From assembly GCA_004020315.1 (NCBI GenBank), contig SAQG01000007.1, forward strand, positions 1-64,000: a stretch of DNA of 64,000 bases. The letters run 5' to 3'. This DNA is from Mesorhizobium sp. GTDB lineage: Bacteria > Pseudomonadota > Alphaproteobacteria > Rhizobiales > Rhizobiaceae. Positions 38,866-48,236 of the stretch are shown here, piece by piece; position 1 is the first letter of the stretch; every line of letters begins with the position of its first letter. The notes below the pieces were generated by a model that saw only the letters and a list, made by a program, of their open reading frames with translations, ran no database searches and was not told the origin of the DNA. A program made the translations under genes and the position numbers.

Positions 38866-40118
38866 ATGATCGAAGCCAAAACCGCCAGGCGGGGTCTTGC
38901 GCTTGTTTTCACCACGCTGCTGCTCGACATCACCGGCATCGGCATCATCATGCCGGTGCTGCCGGCCTATCTGCAGGAACTGACGGCGTTGGTGTCAGCG
39001 AAGCGGCGATCGAAGGCGGCTGGCTGTTCTTCGTCTATGCGGCCATGCAGTTCCTGTTCGCGCCGCTAGTCGGCAATCTCAGCGACCGCTTCGGGCGCCG
39101 CCCGATCCTGCTGGCCTCGGTGCTGACCTTCGCCATCGACAATCTGATCTGCGCCGTAGCCTGGTCGTATTGGGTCCTGTTCATCGGCCGGTTGCTGGCC
39201 GGCATTAGCGGCGCCAGCTATTCGACCGCCTCCGCCTTCATCGCCGATGTCAGCACCGACGAGAACAGGGCGAAGAATTTCGGCCTGCTCGGCATCGCCT
39301 TCGGCGTCGGTTTCATCATCGGCCCGGTGCTGGGCGGGTTGCTTGGCGAATTCGGGCCGCGCGTGCCGTTCTGGGGCGCGGCCGTGCTTGCTCTCATCAA
39401 CTTCATCGTCGGCTGGTTCTTCCTGCCCGAAACGTTGGAGCAGCATCACCGGCGCCGCTTCGAGTGGCGCCGCGCCAATCCTCTCGGCGCCCTGAAGCAG
39501 ATGCGCAACTATAAGGGGATCGGCTGGATCGGGCTGGTGTTCTTCCTGATGACGCTCGGCCACATGATGTACCCTGCCGTGTGGTCGTTCGTCGGCAGTT
39601 ACCGCTACGGCTGGAGCGAACAGCAGATCGGCCTGTCACTCGGCGTCTTCGGCCTTGGCGGGGCACTGGTGATGGGTTTTGTCCTGCCGCGCGTCGTTCC
39701 ACGGCTCGGCGAATGGCGGACCGCCGCCATCGGTCTTGCTTTTACCGCGCTCGCCGCCTTCGGCTATGCCGCGGCATGGAAGGGCTGGATGATCTATGCG
39801 GTGATCGTGGCGACCTGCCTCGAGGCGCTGGCCGACCCGCCGCTGCGGAGCCTGGCGGCGGCCAAGGTGCCGCCTTCCGCGCAAGGCGAATTGCAAGGTG
39901 CGATGACGAGCGTGTTTTCGATCACCAGCATCATAACGCCGTTGCTTTACACCGGAATCTTCGCCTGGTTCACCGGGCCGAGCGCGCCCGTGACGTTCGG
40001 CGGCGCGCCCTTTGTGCTCGGCGGTATCTTTCTCGCTCTGTCGCTGATCGCATTCGTACTCAGGGTCGAAAGACCGGCCGCGGTGGAAGACGTCACGACG
40101 GCGACGGTGCGAACCTGA
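38866..40118 (+). pseudogene. TetA-like MFS exporter with a single frameshift
   Basis: The first ~43 codons from ATG 38866 read EAKTARRGLALVFTTLLLDITGIGIIMPVLPAYLQELTA, a classic TetA/MFS helix 1. The frame is then lost near 38984 and the remaining ~370 codons continue in another frame from GVSEAAIEGGWLFFVYAAMQFLFAPLVGNLSDRFGRRPILL. One missing G in a short G-run (CTGACGGCG for CTGACGGGCG) explains it. With the base restored the protein is ~417 aa with 12 helices and a DRFGRR loop motif, a proton-driven efflux pump like TetA(B/C). Real mutation and sequencing error cannot be told apart here. Confidence 0.82.
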
Positions 40119-40119
40119 A

Positions 40120-41325
40120 TCAGGCGCGCTCCGTCAGCGCCGGCTCGCCGCGCTTTTCGCGGATGAGATTGACGAAGCGGCGGAACAGATAGTGCGAATC
40201 CTGCGGGCCGGGCGAAGCTTCGGGATGGTGCTGGACCGAGAACACAGGCCTGCCGGTCAGAGTGATGCCGCAATTCGAGCCGTCGAACAGCGAGACGTGG
40301 GTTTCTTCGACGCCGCTCGGCAACGAGTCGGCATCGACGGCAAAACCGTGATTCATTGAGACGATCTCGACCTTGCCTGTGGTGTGATCCTTAACCGGAT
40401 GGTTGGCGCCGTGATGGCCCTGATGCATTTTGGCGGTCTTGCCGCCCAGCGCCAGCGCCAGCATCTGGTGGCCGAGGCAGATACCGAAGACCGGGATGTC
40501 GGTCTTCAGCAGGTCCTGGATGACCGGAACGGCATAGTTGCCAGTGGCTTCCGGATCACCGGGACCGTTGGAGAGAAAGATGCCGTCGGGCCGCATGGCG
40601 AGGATCTCCTCGGCGCCGGTGTTGGCCGGTACCACGGTGACCTTGGCGCCAAGGCCGGCAAGCAGGCGCAATATGTTGCGCTTGACGCCGTAGTCGATGG
40701 CGACGACATGCATGGACGGATCGGTCTGTTCGCCAAAGCCCTCGTCCCAGACCCAGGGCGTCTCGCGCCAGACCGAGGACTGGCCGGAAGTGACGTCCTT
40801 GGCCAGGTCAAGCCCGATCAGGCCGGACCAGGCGGCGGCGCGGCGCTTCAGATCGTCAATGTCGAAGATGCCGTCGGGCGCGTGCGCGATGACGGCGTTG
40901 GGCATGCCCTTTTCACGGATCAGCGCGGTCAGCGCCCGGGTGTCGATGCCCGAAAGCGCGACGATGCCGCGTTTCTTCAGCCATTGGTCGAGACCAGCTG
41001 CGGCGCGATAGCTGGACGGATTGGTGACGTCGGCCTTGAACACGGCGCCGACGGCGCCCGCCCGCGCAACCGGGTTGAGCTCCTCGATGTCCTCGTCATT
41101 GGTGCCGATATTGCCGATATGCGGGAAGGTGAAGGTGACGATCTGACCGGCATAGGAGGGGTCGGTGAGGATCTCCTGGTAGCCGGTCAGCGCGGTGTTG
41201 AAGCAGACCTCGGCGACGGCGGAGCCAGCAGCGCCGAGCCCGCGACCCTCGATGACGGTGCCGTCGGCCAATACCAGCAGGGCGGTCGGCTTCTCGGTGG
41301 CCCAGGGGGCGGTCGTCGTTGCCAT
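40120..41325 (-). CDS. carA: Carbamoyl-phosphate synthase small subunit
   Basis: A 401-aa glutamine amidotransferase that releases ammonia for CarB. The N-terminal CPSase-specific half (ALLVLADGTVIEGRGLGAAGSAVAEVCFNTALTGYQEILTDPSYAGQIVTFTFPHIGN) precedes a class I amidotransferase domain with nucleophile FGICLGHQMLALALGGKT and the catalytic HPE in VQHHPEASPGPQD. The ATG at 41325 is chosen over 41367. It is divergent from yqeY with 261 bp between starts; carB lies 8.5 kb away. Confidence 0.96.
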   Translation of the reverse strand: MATTTAPWATEKPTALLVLADGTVIEGRGLGAAGSAVAEVCFNTALTGYQEILTDPSYAGQIVTFTFPHIGNIGTNDEDIEELNPVARAGAVGAVFKADVTNPSSYRAAAGLDQWLKKRGIVALSGIDTRALTALIREKGMPNAVIAHAPDGIFDIDDLKRRAAAWSGLIGLDLAKDVTSGQSSVWRETPWVWDEGFGEQTDPSMHVVAIDYGVKRNILRLLAGLGAKVTVVPANTGAEEILAMRPDGIFLSNGPGDPEATGNYAVPVIQDLLKTDIPVFGICLGHQMLALALGGKTAKMHQGHHGANHPVKDHTTGKVEIVSMNHGFAVDADSLPSGVEETHVSLFDGSNCGITLTGRPVFSVQHHPEASPGPQDSHYLFRRFVNLIREKRGEPALTERA

Positions 41326-41586
41326 GGCGGCACTCCTAAAGGCTGCGCCCTTCAATCGGCGCAACAACAGGCGCGAAGCGGCGATTTCACAGCCTCGGCG
41401 CGCAACAAAAATTCAGTTCATGCAAGGCCCAGTACATAGGGGAAGGTGCCAAGGCGGTCAATGACGGCGCGCCGCGCGAGCCTGGATTTATTTCGTTGAA
41501 CAATATCAGAGATTTGCCGGACACCGTGAATTTGCCTTGGGCTTTCGGCGACGCTATTGTTCGCGCCGATCGAAGGAGAAAGCCCT

Positions 41587-42036
41587 ATGCGAGGCAAAAT
41601 CGCCGAAGCCCTGAAGAGTGCGATGAAGACGCAGGACAAGCGCCGGTTGCCGACATTGCGGCTGATCCAGGCGGCCATCCATGACCGCGACATCGCCAAT
41701 CGCGGCGCCGGCAAAGAGCCGGCCAGCGACGACGAGATCCTGCAGATCCTGGCCAAGATGGTGAAGCAGCGCGAGGAGTCCGCCAAGGCGTTCGATGACG
41801 GCAAGCGGCCGGAGCTTGCCGCGCAGGAGCGCGACGAGATGGCCATCATCCGCGATTTCCTGCCGACGCAACTGGGGCAGGCCGAGACCGAAACGGCGAT
41901 CCGCGCCGCCATTGCCGAGACCGGCGCCAGCGGCGTCAAGGACATGGGCAAGGTGATGACCGTACTCAAGGAGAAATACGCCGGCCAGATGGATTTTTCC
42001 AAGGCGAGCGGCATCGTCAAGGGACTGCTGCAGTAG
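41587..42036 (+). CDS. yqeY: GatB/YqeY-domain protein
   Basis: A 149-aa protein matching the tRNA-binding tail of GatB: RGKIAEALKSAMKTQDKRRLPTLRLIQAAIHDRDIANRG...EILQILAKMVKQREESAKAFDDGKRPELAAQERDEMAIIRDFLP and a C-terminal GVKDMGKVMTVLKEKYAGQMDFSKASGIVKGLL. Often found between carA and dnaG in alphaproteobacteria, as here apart from the inserted accessory genes. Role in the cell not established. The ATG at 41587 has GAAGGAGA before it. Confidence 0.92.
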   Translation: MRGKIAEALKSAMKTQDKRRLPTLRLIQAAIHDRDIANRGAGKEPASDDEILQILAKMVKQREESAKAFDDGKRPELAAQERDEMAIIRDFLPTQLGQAETETAIRAAIAETGASGVKDMGKVMTVLKEKYAGQMDFSKASGIVKGLLQ

Positions 42037-42109
42037 GATTTCCCGTTGCAGCTAGGTCGTAAGGCATTGGAGGCGACCGCGAGAAGCCAGCCCTGGCCGC
42101 ATGTGATTC

Positions 42110-42574
42110 TCAGGCGCTCTTTGGTTTCTGAGAGCGGGTGGGGCGGGCGGTAGCTCGCACCGACATGTTCAGTGCCGCGGCGGCGCGAATGAGCGCCTTC
42201 AACGCCTCTTCGTCGATCGTGTCGCCCTCATGGATATCGATGGCGCGCCTGGTGTTGCCTTCGAGGCTGGAGTTGAATAGGCCTGAAGGGTCTTCCAGCG
42301 AGGCGCCCTTGGCGAAGGTCATCTTCACGACATTCTTGTACGTCTCACCGGTGCAGATAATTCCGGCGTGCTCCCACACCGGAACTCCTCTCCACTTCCA
42401 CTCCTCGACCACTTCGGGATCGGCCTACTTGATGAGGGTTCGGACCCGAGCGAGCATCTCGCCCCGCCAATCGCTCAGCTCGTTGATTCTCTCATCTATC
42501 AACTGAGAGGGAGAACGTCCTCCTTCTCCCTCCCTTGAGCCGCTCTTCTTCATGGCTGTTGTCGCTTTTGTCAT
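42110..42574 (-). pseudogene. DUF1801 protein interrupted by an amber codon
   Basis: From ATG 42574 the frame reads MTKATTAMKKSGSREGEGGRSPSQLIDERINELSDWRGEMLARVRTLIK, then TAG, then in the same frame ADPEVVEEWKWRGVPVWEHAGIICTGETYKNVVKMTFAKGASLEDPSGLFNSSLEG to the end at 42110. Homologues have IKQADP at the break, so one CAG to TAG change explains it. The ORF track shows the two halves as 42425-42715 and 42110-42412. DUF1801 proteins are small YdhG-like proteins of unknown function. Confidence 0.8.
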
Positions 42575-42744
42575 GGTTAGTCCCAGTGGCTTGTGCACGT
42601 CCGGCGTCCGTCGTCTCACGACGGCATCGATGCGGCGAGCCGTTTGCCAACCCGGCGCGGGCGACAACTCTCGACATCGAGGAGGAACCTTCGCCGCTCC
42701 AGACCCGTTTTGCAACGAGGATCATACGAAAATGGAGCTTCGAT

Positions 42745-43635
42745 TTGCCGGCGCGTTTGTTGAACATTGTCGGCGCCGCCACCAGCGCAGGCGCCTATTC
42801 GCCGGGGCAGGAACAAGCCCCTTCGGCCTTTCGGCGACATGGGCTCGCAGAGGCGCTCGCGCGCCGAGGCAGAACCATCAGGGATCAAGGCGATGTTGCA
42901 CCGTTCCGATGGCGACCGGATCCTTTGCGGCCGCAGGCAATGAATCTAGAGGCCGTGCGCCACGCCTGTGACTTGGTCGCAAGCCACGTGGCGACGGCGA
43001 TCGCAGCGCAGGAAGACGTGCTTGTTTTAGGCGGCGATTGTACTGTGGAACTGGGAACGGTCGCCGGAGCGAACGCGGCTGGTGCACGGATCGGCCTCGT
43101 CTACATAGATTTCGATACCGATCTCAACACACCTGACACGAGCGACGGCGCCTTGGACTGGACGGGTGTCGCTCATCTGCTCAACATTCCCGGATGCGAG
43201 CCTTCGCTCGCCAGGCTCGGCCCAACCCGCCCGATGCTTGTGCCTCAGCAACTCCTCTATTTCGGCGTCGAGAATATCACTCCGCCCGAAGCCGCTGCGA
43301 TCAGAGATAATGCGATCAAGGTTATATCGCGTGAGGAAGCTTTGAGTGATATCGAGGCGGCGGCGGCGCGCGCGGCCGAATGGGCAGCGCGCTTTGACTG
43401 CGTGCTTATTCACTTCGATGTCGATGTGCTCTCCTTTATCGATTTTCCGATTGCTGAGAATGTGCGCCGTTGCGACGGTCTCAAACTGGAGCAGGCCGCC
43501 TTCGTGCTAAAGCAGCTGATGGCCCTCCGGCAATGGCGCGGCCTGACCATCACAGAAGTAAATCCGGCCCATGCGCCAGACGAGTCCGCCGCGTTCGTAC
43601 GCTTAAATGAGGTGCTTGCAGACGCCATTGGGTAA
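42745..43635 (+). CDS. Arginase-family protein with altered metal ligands
   Basis: A ureohydrolase-fold protein of about 296 aa: NIVGAATSAGAYSPGQEQAPSAFR is a typical arginase start, and ITEVNPAHAPDESAAFVRLNEVLADAIG a typical end. The metal sites differ from arginase: GGDCTVELG replaces GGDH, and DFDTDLNTPD replaces DxHxD, while HFDVDVL keeps the DxD pair. It may not be an active Mn arginase. No ATG fits; TTG 42745 follows GGAG and gives the expected N-terminus, while the ORF start at 42535 overlaps the DUF1801 remnant. Confidence 0.75.
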   Translation: MPARLLNIVGAATSAGAYSPGQEQAPSAFRRHGLAEALARRGRTIRDQGDVAPFRWRPDPLRPQAMNLEAVRHACDLVASHVATAIAAQEDVLVLGGDCTVELGTVAGANAAGARIGLVYIDFDTDLNTPDTSDGALDWTGVAHLLNIPGCEPSLARLGPTRPMLVPQQLLYFGVENITPPEAAAIRDNAIKVISREEALSDIEAAAARAAEWAARFDCVLIHFDVDVLSFIDFPIAENVRRCDGLKLEQAAFVLKQLMALRQWRGLTITEVNPAHAPDESAAFVRLNEVLADAIG

Positions 43636-43648
43636 TTCGCGACGCATC

Positions 43649-44185
43649 TCACATTCGTTCGCCGGGCAATTGGCTGGCTTGCCTCACCCAAGCGGCAAAC
43701 TGAGCTTCGTCGAGCTGGTCTTCATAAACGTCGAGATAGCGCACTTCCTTGTGCTTGGATTCCCCGGGAGGAAGAGGACGCAGCGACGAGCCTCGGAAGA
43801 AGGTCACTTTGACGTAGCGGGTGAACACATGGAACGACAGGAACCAGCCCTGGCCCTCGATGCCGTAAAATGGCGAGTTCCATTTGACGGCCTTGTGCAC
43901 CCCGGGGACGGTGCGCGCGATGATCGCGTCGAGACGGCGCCCGACGTCGCTTTTCCAGCCCGGCATGGCCGCGATGTAGGCCTGCACGGGAGCGTCGCCT
44001 TCAGCCCTCGCGATCTGGGGGTTGCCGCCTGCGAGGAGTGCCGGTTTCGCGGCCTTGCCGGACTGCGGCTTGTGTGCCGCCTCGCCGGACTGCGGCTTCG
44101 GTGCCGCCTCGCGCGGTTTGGTCCTCTTCGCAGCGACCCGCTCGGCGGCGGCCTTCGCCGACTTCTCGGACGTGTGGTCGGCCAT
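43649..44185 (-). CDS. DUF1801-domain protein with basic N-terminal tail
   Basis: A 178-aa protein. The first ~60 residues are Lys/Ala/Pro-rich with a repeat (PKPQSGEAAHKPQSGKAAK) and probably disordered. The rest is a DUF1801 (YdhG-like) domain: VQAYIAAMPGWKSDVGRRLDAIIARTVPGVHKAVKWNSPFYGIEGQGWFLSFHVFTRYVKVTFFRGSSL...YLDVYEDQLDEAQFAAWVRQAS. The ATG at 44185 replaces the ORF start at 44437. Convergent with the arginase-like gene. The broken DUF1801 gene lies on the other side of it. Confidence 0.8.
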   Translation of the reverse strand: MADHTSEKSAKAAAERVAAKRTKPREAAPKPQSGEAAHKPQSGKAAKPALLAGGNPQIARAEGDAPVQAYIAAMPGWKSDVGRRLDAIIARTVPGVHKAVKWNSPFYGIEGQGWFLSFHVFTRYVKVTFFRGSSLRPLPPGESKHKEVRYLDVYEDQLDEAQFAAWVRQASQLPGERM

Positions 44186-44354
44186 TGTGTTCACTCCAAG
44201 TGGCAAATCGATGATACTTGATTTTAGAAAGCCGCCCCTGAAGATCAACTTCCGAATCCTATTGATCTTCGCCCAAACCCAATAAGCGCACAGGCGGAGG
44301 CTTCTCCTCCAAAGGGCAGACGTCGCGGAGGCGACCCGGATGCGAGTCGGCCCT

Positions 44355-45536
44355 CTATTCGGCAGCGGCCGGCAGCGGCGGCGTCGCGTTGCGGCGCCAC
44401 TCCCGGATATGCGAGGCAAGCGCGACCGCCACGGCAACCAGCATGGCTATGGCGCCAACCACCGGCAGGCTGCGATAGCCGTAACCGGCATTGAGCATGG
44501 CGGCGCCGAGCGAGGCGGCCAGCGCGATGCCGACATTGAAGCCGGCCGGGATGAGCGATGAGGCGAGGTTGGAGGCATCCGCCGTCCAGGTCAGGATCCG
44601 GGTCTGGATCGGCGTGCCGATGGCAAAGCTGAGACCGCCCCAGATAGTGATCGCCACGACCATCGGCACCGGGTACGGGCTGACGGCGTAAATGGCAGCA
44701 AGTGTCACCGCCTGCAGGAAAAGCATGGTGATGAGCGACGGCATCAGTTTCCAGTCGGCGAGCCGCCCGCCAAGGAAGACGCCGATCGTCGCGCCGACAC
44801 CGTTGAGCAGGAGCACCCAGGGCACCAGGCCCTCGTCGAGGCCGGTGACTTCAAGCAGCGTCGGCGTGATGTAGGTGAAGAGGCTGAACTGGCCGATCAT
44901 CAGCATCAGCATGAGGATCAGCGACGCCCAGACCTGCTGGCGTGCGAGGACGCGAACCTCGGTGCCGAGACTGACGCGCCGGCTCGATGACCCTGTCGTG
45001 CGCGGCAGGAGGGCGGCCATGGCGGCGATGGAAACCACACCAAGCGCGCACATCACCCAGAACGTCGCACGCCACCCCCAAATGTTGCCGATAGCCGTCC
45101 CGGCCGGCACGCCGATGATGTTGGAGACGGTGAGGCCCGACAGGATGAGCGCAACGGCCATTCCACGCTGGTCCTGGCGGACCAGGCCGACCGCCACCAC
45201 CATCGCGACGCCGAAATAGGCGCCGTGCGCCACAGCTACCGCAATCCGCAGCAGCAACATCGAGGCGAAATCCGGTGCCAGTGCGCAAGCGGCCTGGCCG
45301 ATGGTGAAGGCTGCGGCAAGGCCAAGCAGCAACGCCTTGCGGGACAGCGTCTTGGTGGCGAGCGTCAACAGCGGTCCGCCGATCGCGATGCCGCCGGCGT
45401 AGCCGGAGACCAGGTAGCCGGCAGTCGGGATGGAGACGCCAAGGCCATCGGCCACCTGCGGCAGCACGCCGGCGATGACGAACTCGGTGGTGCCGAATGC
45501 GAACGCAGCGATGAACAGGGCAATGAGGGGAAGCAT
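44355..45536 (-). CDS. MFS efflux transporter (arabinose-efflux/YdhP type)
   Basis: A 393-aa major-facilitator exporter with 12 hydrophobic segments. LIALFIAAFAFGTTEFVIAGVLPQVADGLGVSIPTAGYLVSGYAGGIAIGGPLLTL is the DHA1 N-terminal signature (TTEFVIxGLLP), and GVPAGTAIGNIWGWRATFWVMCALG the helix 5 antiporter motif. Substrate unknown, commonly sugars or drugs. It stands alone between the DUF1801 gene and the Na/Pi transporter. Confidence 0.88.
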   Translation of the reverse strand: MLPLIALFIAAFAFGTTEFVIAGVLPQVADGLGVSIPTAGYLVSGYAGGIAIGGPLLTLATKTLSRKALLLGLAAAFTIGQAACALAPDFASMLLLRIAVAVAHGAYFGVAMVVAVGLVRQDQRGMAVALILSGLTVSNIIGVPAGTAIGNIWGWRATFWVMCALGVVSIAAMAALLPRTTGSSSRRVSLGTEVRVLARQQVWASLILMLMLMIGQFSLFTYITPTLLEVTGLDEGLVPWVLLLNGVGATIGVFLGGRLADWKLMPSLITMLFLQAVTLAAIYAVSPYPVPMVVAITIWGGLSFAIGTPIQTRILTWTADASNLASSLIPAGFNVGIALAASLGAAMLNAGYGYRSLPVVGAIAMLVAVAVALASHIREWRRNATPPLPAAAE

Positions 45537-45925
45537 GGCGCTGGAAGGCGATCCTTGAATGAGATGGCCTCAAATCACGAACCAGAGCCGCGAGCAATCC
45601 AGAAATTGTCGACGCCGCTTTAGGTTTTCTTGATCGGTCAGCCAGGCTCCGGCCGAACCCGGCGAGCGCTAGATGGTCGTCTCCTCCCATAGGGAATTTT
45701 CAGCCACGCCCGCTCGTGAAAATAATAGAGCAGCGACTTTAGAACCCAAACCGCTCCAGGTCTTTGTTGACGCATTTTGTCGAACGCCAAACGAAGACGC
45801 TTGGCTGAAAAATGCTCTAAGCCGACAGACGGGAGGATGAGCAACGGCTAATTTTCGCGCGTTGGCTCTAGCCAATTCCTGCGCTGATGTTCGGGCAATT
45901 GGCTTTCCACACCTGAAGCCCCAGC
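45537..45925. other. Intergenic gap, no gene recognised
   Basis: A 389-bp stretch between the starts and ends of two minus-strand genes. The ORF at 45638-45844 has no ribosome site or family resemblance. An AT-richer patch (45700-45820) containing TTTTCAGCCACGCC and, 0.1 kb later, GGCTGAAAAATGCTC may be part of a dispersed intergenic sequence. Promoter of the MFS gene lies at the left side. Confidence 0.35.
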
Positions 45926-47590
45926 CTATCCTGTCTTCAGCCGCGAGCCGGTGAGCAGGCCGCGTTCTTCGAGCACGGGGTAAGCCATCGAAGCGAGCAG
46001 CGAGTTGATCTGCTTCAGGTCGCGGATAGTGTCGAGATGGATGGAACTGGTCTCGACGCTCTTGGCGGTGCCGTCGCGCAGTCGTACGAAATGGCTGGCG
46101 CTGGTCTCCTTCTCGCGGTCGCGCAGCCGATCCTTTTCCAGCACTAACTGGCGGGCGGTCTCCGGATCGCGCGAGACCAGGACATTGAAGGCAAGCCGTG
46201 CGTTGGCGAGCACCGAAGCGTGAAAAGCGCAAAGCTCGCGCCAGCCCTCGGGCGTGAACTCCAGCCCGCGCTCGAGCTTCTTCCTGACATGCACCAGCAT
46301 ATTGCGCACGATGATGTCGCCGACCTGTTCGAGCTTGACGCAGGCGCCGATCAGCTCCTGGCAGCGCAGCGCCTCGTCCTCGCTCAGCGGGTTCCTGGTG
46401 ACCTTGGCCAGATAGAGCTTTATCGACGCGTGCTTCTTGTCGACGCGGTCGTCGAGCGCAGCCAGTGCCTTGATCTTGTCGGCGTCGGCGCTCTCATAGA
46501 GCTCGATGATGCGCTTCAGCATGATCTCGACCGTCTCGCAGACCCGCACCACCTCACGGGTTGCGTTGGCCAGCGCCTGGCTCGGCACATCGAGGGCGCT
46601 GTCGTTGAGTGCGGACAGCTCGATGACATCGAGCGCTTCTGCCGGCGCCGGTTTGGTGCCGAGCGCCACGATCTTTTCGGAAGCGCGGTAGACGAGACCG
46701 GCCAGTGGCAGGCCGGCAATCAGGATCAGGATATTGAAGAGGATATGCGCGTTGACGATCTGGTCGGGCACGGTGGCGCCGAGAAAGGCGACCGGCGGCT
46801 TCAACCACAGGAACAGGATCAGCATGGTCAGCGAGCCCATGCCGCGCATCAGCAGGTTGCCGATCGGTACGACACGCACGCCCGGCTCTGCGTTGCGAGT
46901 GAGCAGCGGCGCGATGATCGACGAGCCGAGATTGACGCCGAGCACCAGCACGATGCCGAGTTCGGGCGGGATGAAGCCGCGGCCGGCGAGCGTCACCATC
47001 AGCAGCACCGCGGCGATCGAGGAATGAAACAGCCAGGTGACCAGCGCCGCCAGGAGATAGGCGGTGACCGGGTCGCCCGAGAAGTAATCGACGACGACCG
47101 GCATCAGCGTGCTCTGGCGCAGCGGCTCCGATGCCTGGCCGATCATTTCCAGCGACAGCACCAGCAGGCCGATGCCGACCAGGATGCGGCCGAACTGGCG
47201 CCAATCTCGCCGCTCGGTGGCCATGAACATGACGGTGCCGGCGACAAGGCAGACCGGCACCAGCAGCGACAGGTCAAAGGTGAGCAGTTTGACCACCAGC
47301 GCCGAGCCGATCTCGGCGCCGCGCACGGCAAGCTGGCCCGATATGCCGCTGACAATGCCGGCGCCGGCGAAGGAGCCGACCAGCAAGGTGACGGCGGTGG
47401 AGCTTTGCAGCGCGATCGCCAGGCCGCAGCCGGCCAGAACCGCCATGAAAGGAGTGCGCATGGTGGCGCGCAGCTTGTGGCGCAGCACATCGCCATAGGC
47501 GCGCTCGACACCTGTCTTCACCAAGCGGGTGGCAAACAGCATCAGCGCCACCGCGCCGGCAAGATGCAGCAAAACGACCGAACCGCTCAT
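45926..47590 (-). CDS. Na/Pi cotransporter-family protein with PhoU-like domain
   Basis: A 554-aa membrane protein. Residues ~1-300 hold the two Na/Pi repeats with QSST signatures: LAIALQSSTAVTLLVGSFAGAG and the second-repeat LFHSSIAAVLLMVTLAGRG, plus GVNLGSSIIAPLL. Residues ~340-540 form a PhoU-like helical bundle (ANATREVVRVCETVEIMLKRIIELYE...KLEQVGDIIVRNMLVHVRKKLERGLEF). Expected to take up or export phosphate with sodium; in bacteria, direction and regulation vary. Confidence 0.9.
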   Translation of the reverse strand: MSGSVVLLHLAGAVALMLFATRLVKTGVERAYGDVLRHKLRATMRTPFMAVLAGCGLAIALQSSTAVTLLVGSFAGAGIVSGISGQLAVRGAEIGSALVVKLLTFDLSLLVPVCLVAGTVMFMATERRDWRQFGRILVGIGLLVLSLEMIGQASEPLRQSTLMPVVVDYFSGDPVTAYLLAALVTWLFHSSIAAVLLMVTLAGRGFIPPELGIVLVLGVNLGSSIIAPLLTRNAEPGVRVVPIGNLLMRGMGSLTMLILFLWLKPPVAFLGATVPDQIVNAHILFNILILIAGLPLAGLVYRASEKIVALGTKPAPAEALDVIELSALNDSALDVPSQALANATREVVRVCETVEIMLKRIIELYESADADKIKALAALDDRVDKKHASIKLYLAKVTRNPLSEDEALRCQELIGACVKLEQVGDIIVRNMLVHVRKKLERGLEFTPEGWRELCAFHASVLANARLAFNVLVSRDPETARQLVLEKDRLRDREKETSASHFVRLRDGTAKSVETSSIHLDTIRDLKQINSLLASMAYPVLEERGLLTGSRLKTG

Positions 47591-47883
47591 GTCAGGCTCG
47601 CGGCCCGACAGGCGTCAGCGATGCGGGCACCCTGACGGCGAAGAGGTAAAAGAGGGGGGCGAATCAAGGACATTGCAAGGGCCGATACTACTCCGATTAC
47701 TTTTAGCCGGATAATAAATTTTGCCCAATTCGGCCGGCTGTTGGTGCGCGACAGGGCGTGTCGGAAATGGATGGATCGCAAAATGGTTGCATTCCCGGCC
47801 GGCTTCCGGACGGCCACGCGGTCAAGTGCGGGCGACACTCAGATCCGGTTTGAGAGGAGTGTTGAATTGGCTACGCTAAATGT

Positions 47884-48171
47884 ATGAAATCCTACGCGCC
47901 CCAGTCGACCTACAGCCAGGTCGACTGGAAGAAGCCGGACAAGCACGTGAAGAAGCGCGTCGTGGTGAAGAAGAAAGTCGTCGTCAAGAGGAACCATTGG
48001 CGCAACGGCCAGAAATATTCCAGCTGGAAGCGCCACCAGCCGATCCGCGACTATCGCCACTATGGTCTGCGTCGTCCGGGCCGCGGCCAGGAATGGATCC
48101 GCGTCGGCAACGACTATCTCTTGGTCAGCGTCGTCTCCGGCATCATCCTCGGCGCGATCGCCGCGCACTGA
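47884..48171 (+). CDS. RcnB-like protein lacking a signal peptide
   Basis: A 95-aa Lys/Arg/Trp-rich protein. The C-terminal half, KYSSWKRHQPIRDYRHYGLRRPGRGQEWIRVGNDYLLVSVVSGIILGAI, matches the RcnB/DUF3315 domain of small periplasmic proteins linked to Ni/Co tolerance. Homologues carry a signal peptide; here the frame is closed by a stop seven codons upstream, and no ribosome site precedes the ATG. It is probably N-terminally truncated or starts elsewhere. A strong terminator follows it. Confidence 0.6.
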   Translation: MKSYAPQSTYSQVDWKKPDKHVKKRVVVKKKVVVKRNHWRNGQKYSSWKRHQPIRDYRHYGLRRPGRGQEWIRVGNDYLLVSVVSGIILGAIAAH

Positions 48172-48206
48172 ACCTCGCGACCCTTGACCGGCACTGCGCC
48201 GGACAG

Positions 48207-48236
48207 GAAGGCGGCCTGCGACGGCCGCCTTCTTTT
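48207..48236 (+). terminator. Rho-independent terminator after the RcnB-like gene
   Basis: GAAGGCGGCC pairs perfectly with GGCCGCCTTC around a 6-nt loop and is followed by TTTTT. It lies 36 bp after the stop of the RcnB-like gene and separates it from dnaG. Confidence 0.85.

Noticed and set aside
45638-45844. 68-aa ORF in the gap before the MFS gene
   Set aside because: No ribosome site or family resemblance; probably part of a repeated intergenic sequence.
46220-47635. 471-aa ORF antisense to the Na/Pi transporter
   Set aside because: Gln/His/Arg-rich shadow frame of a well-supported gene.
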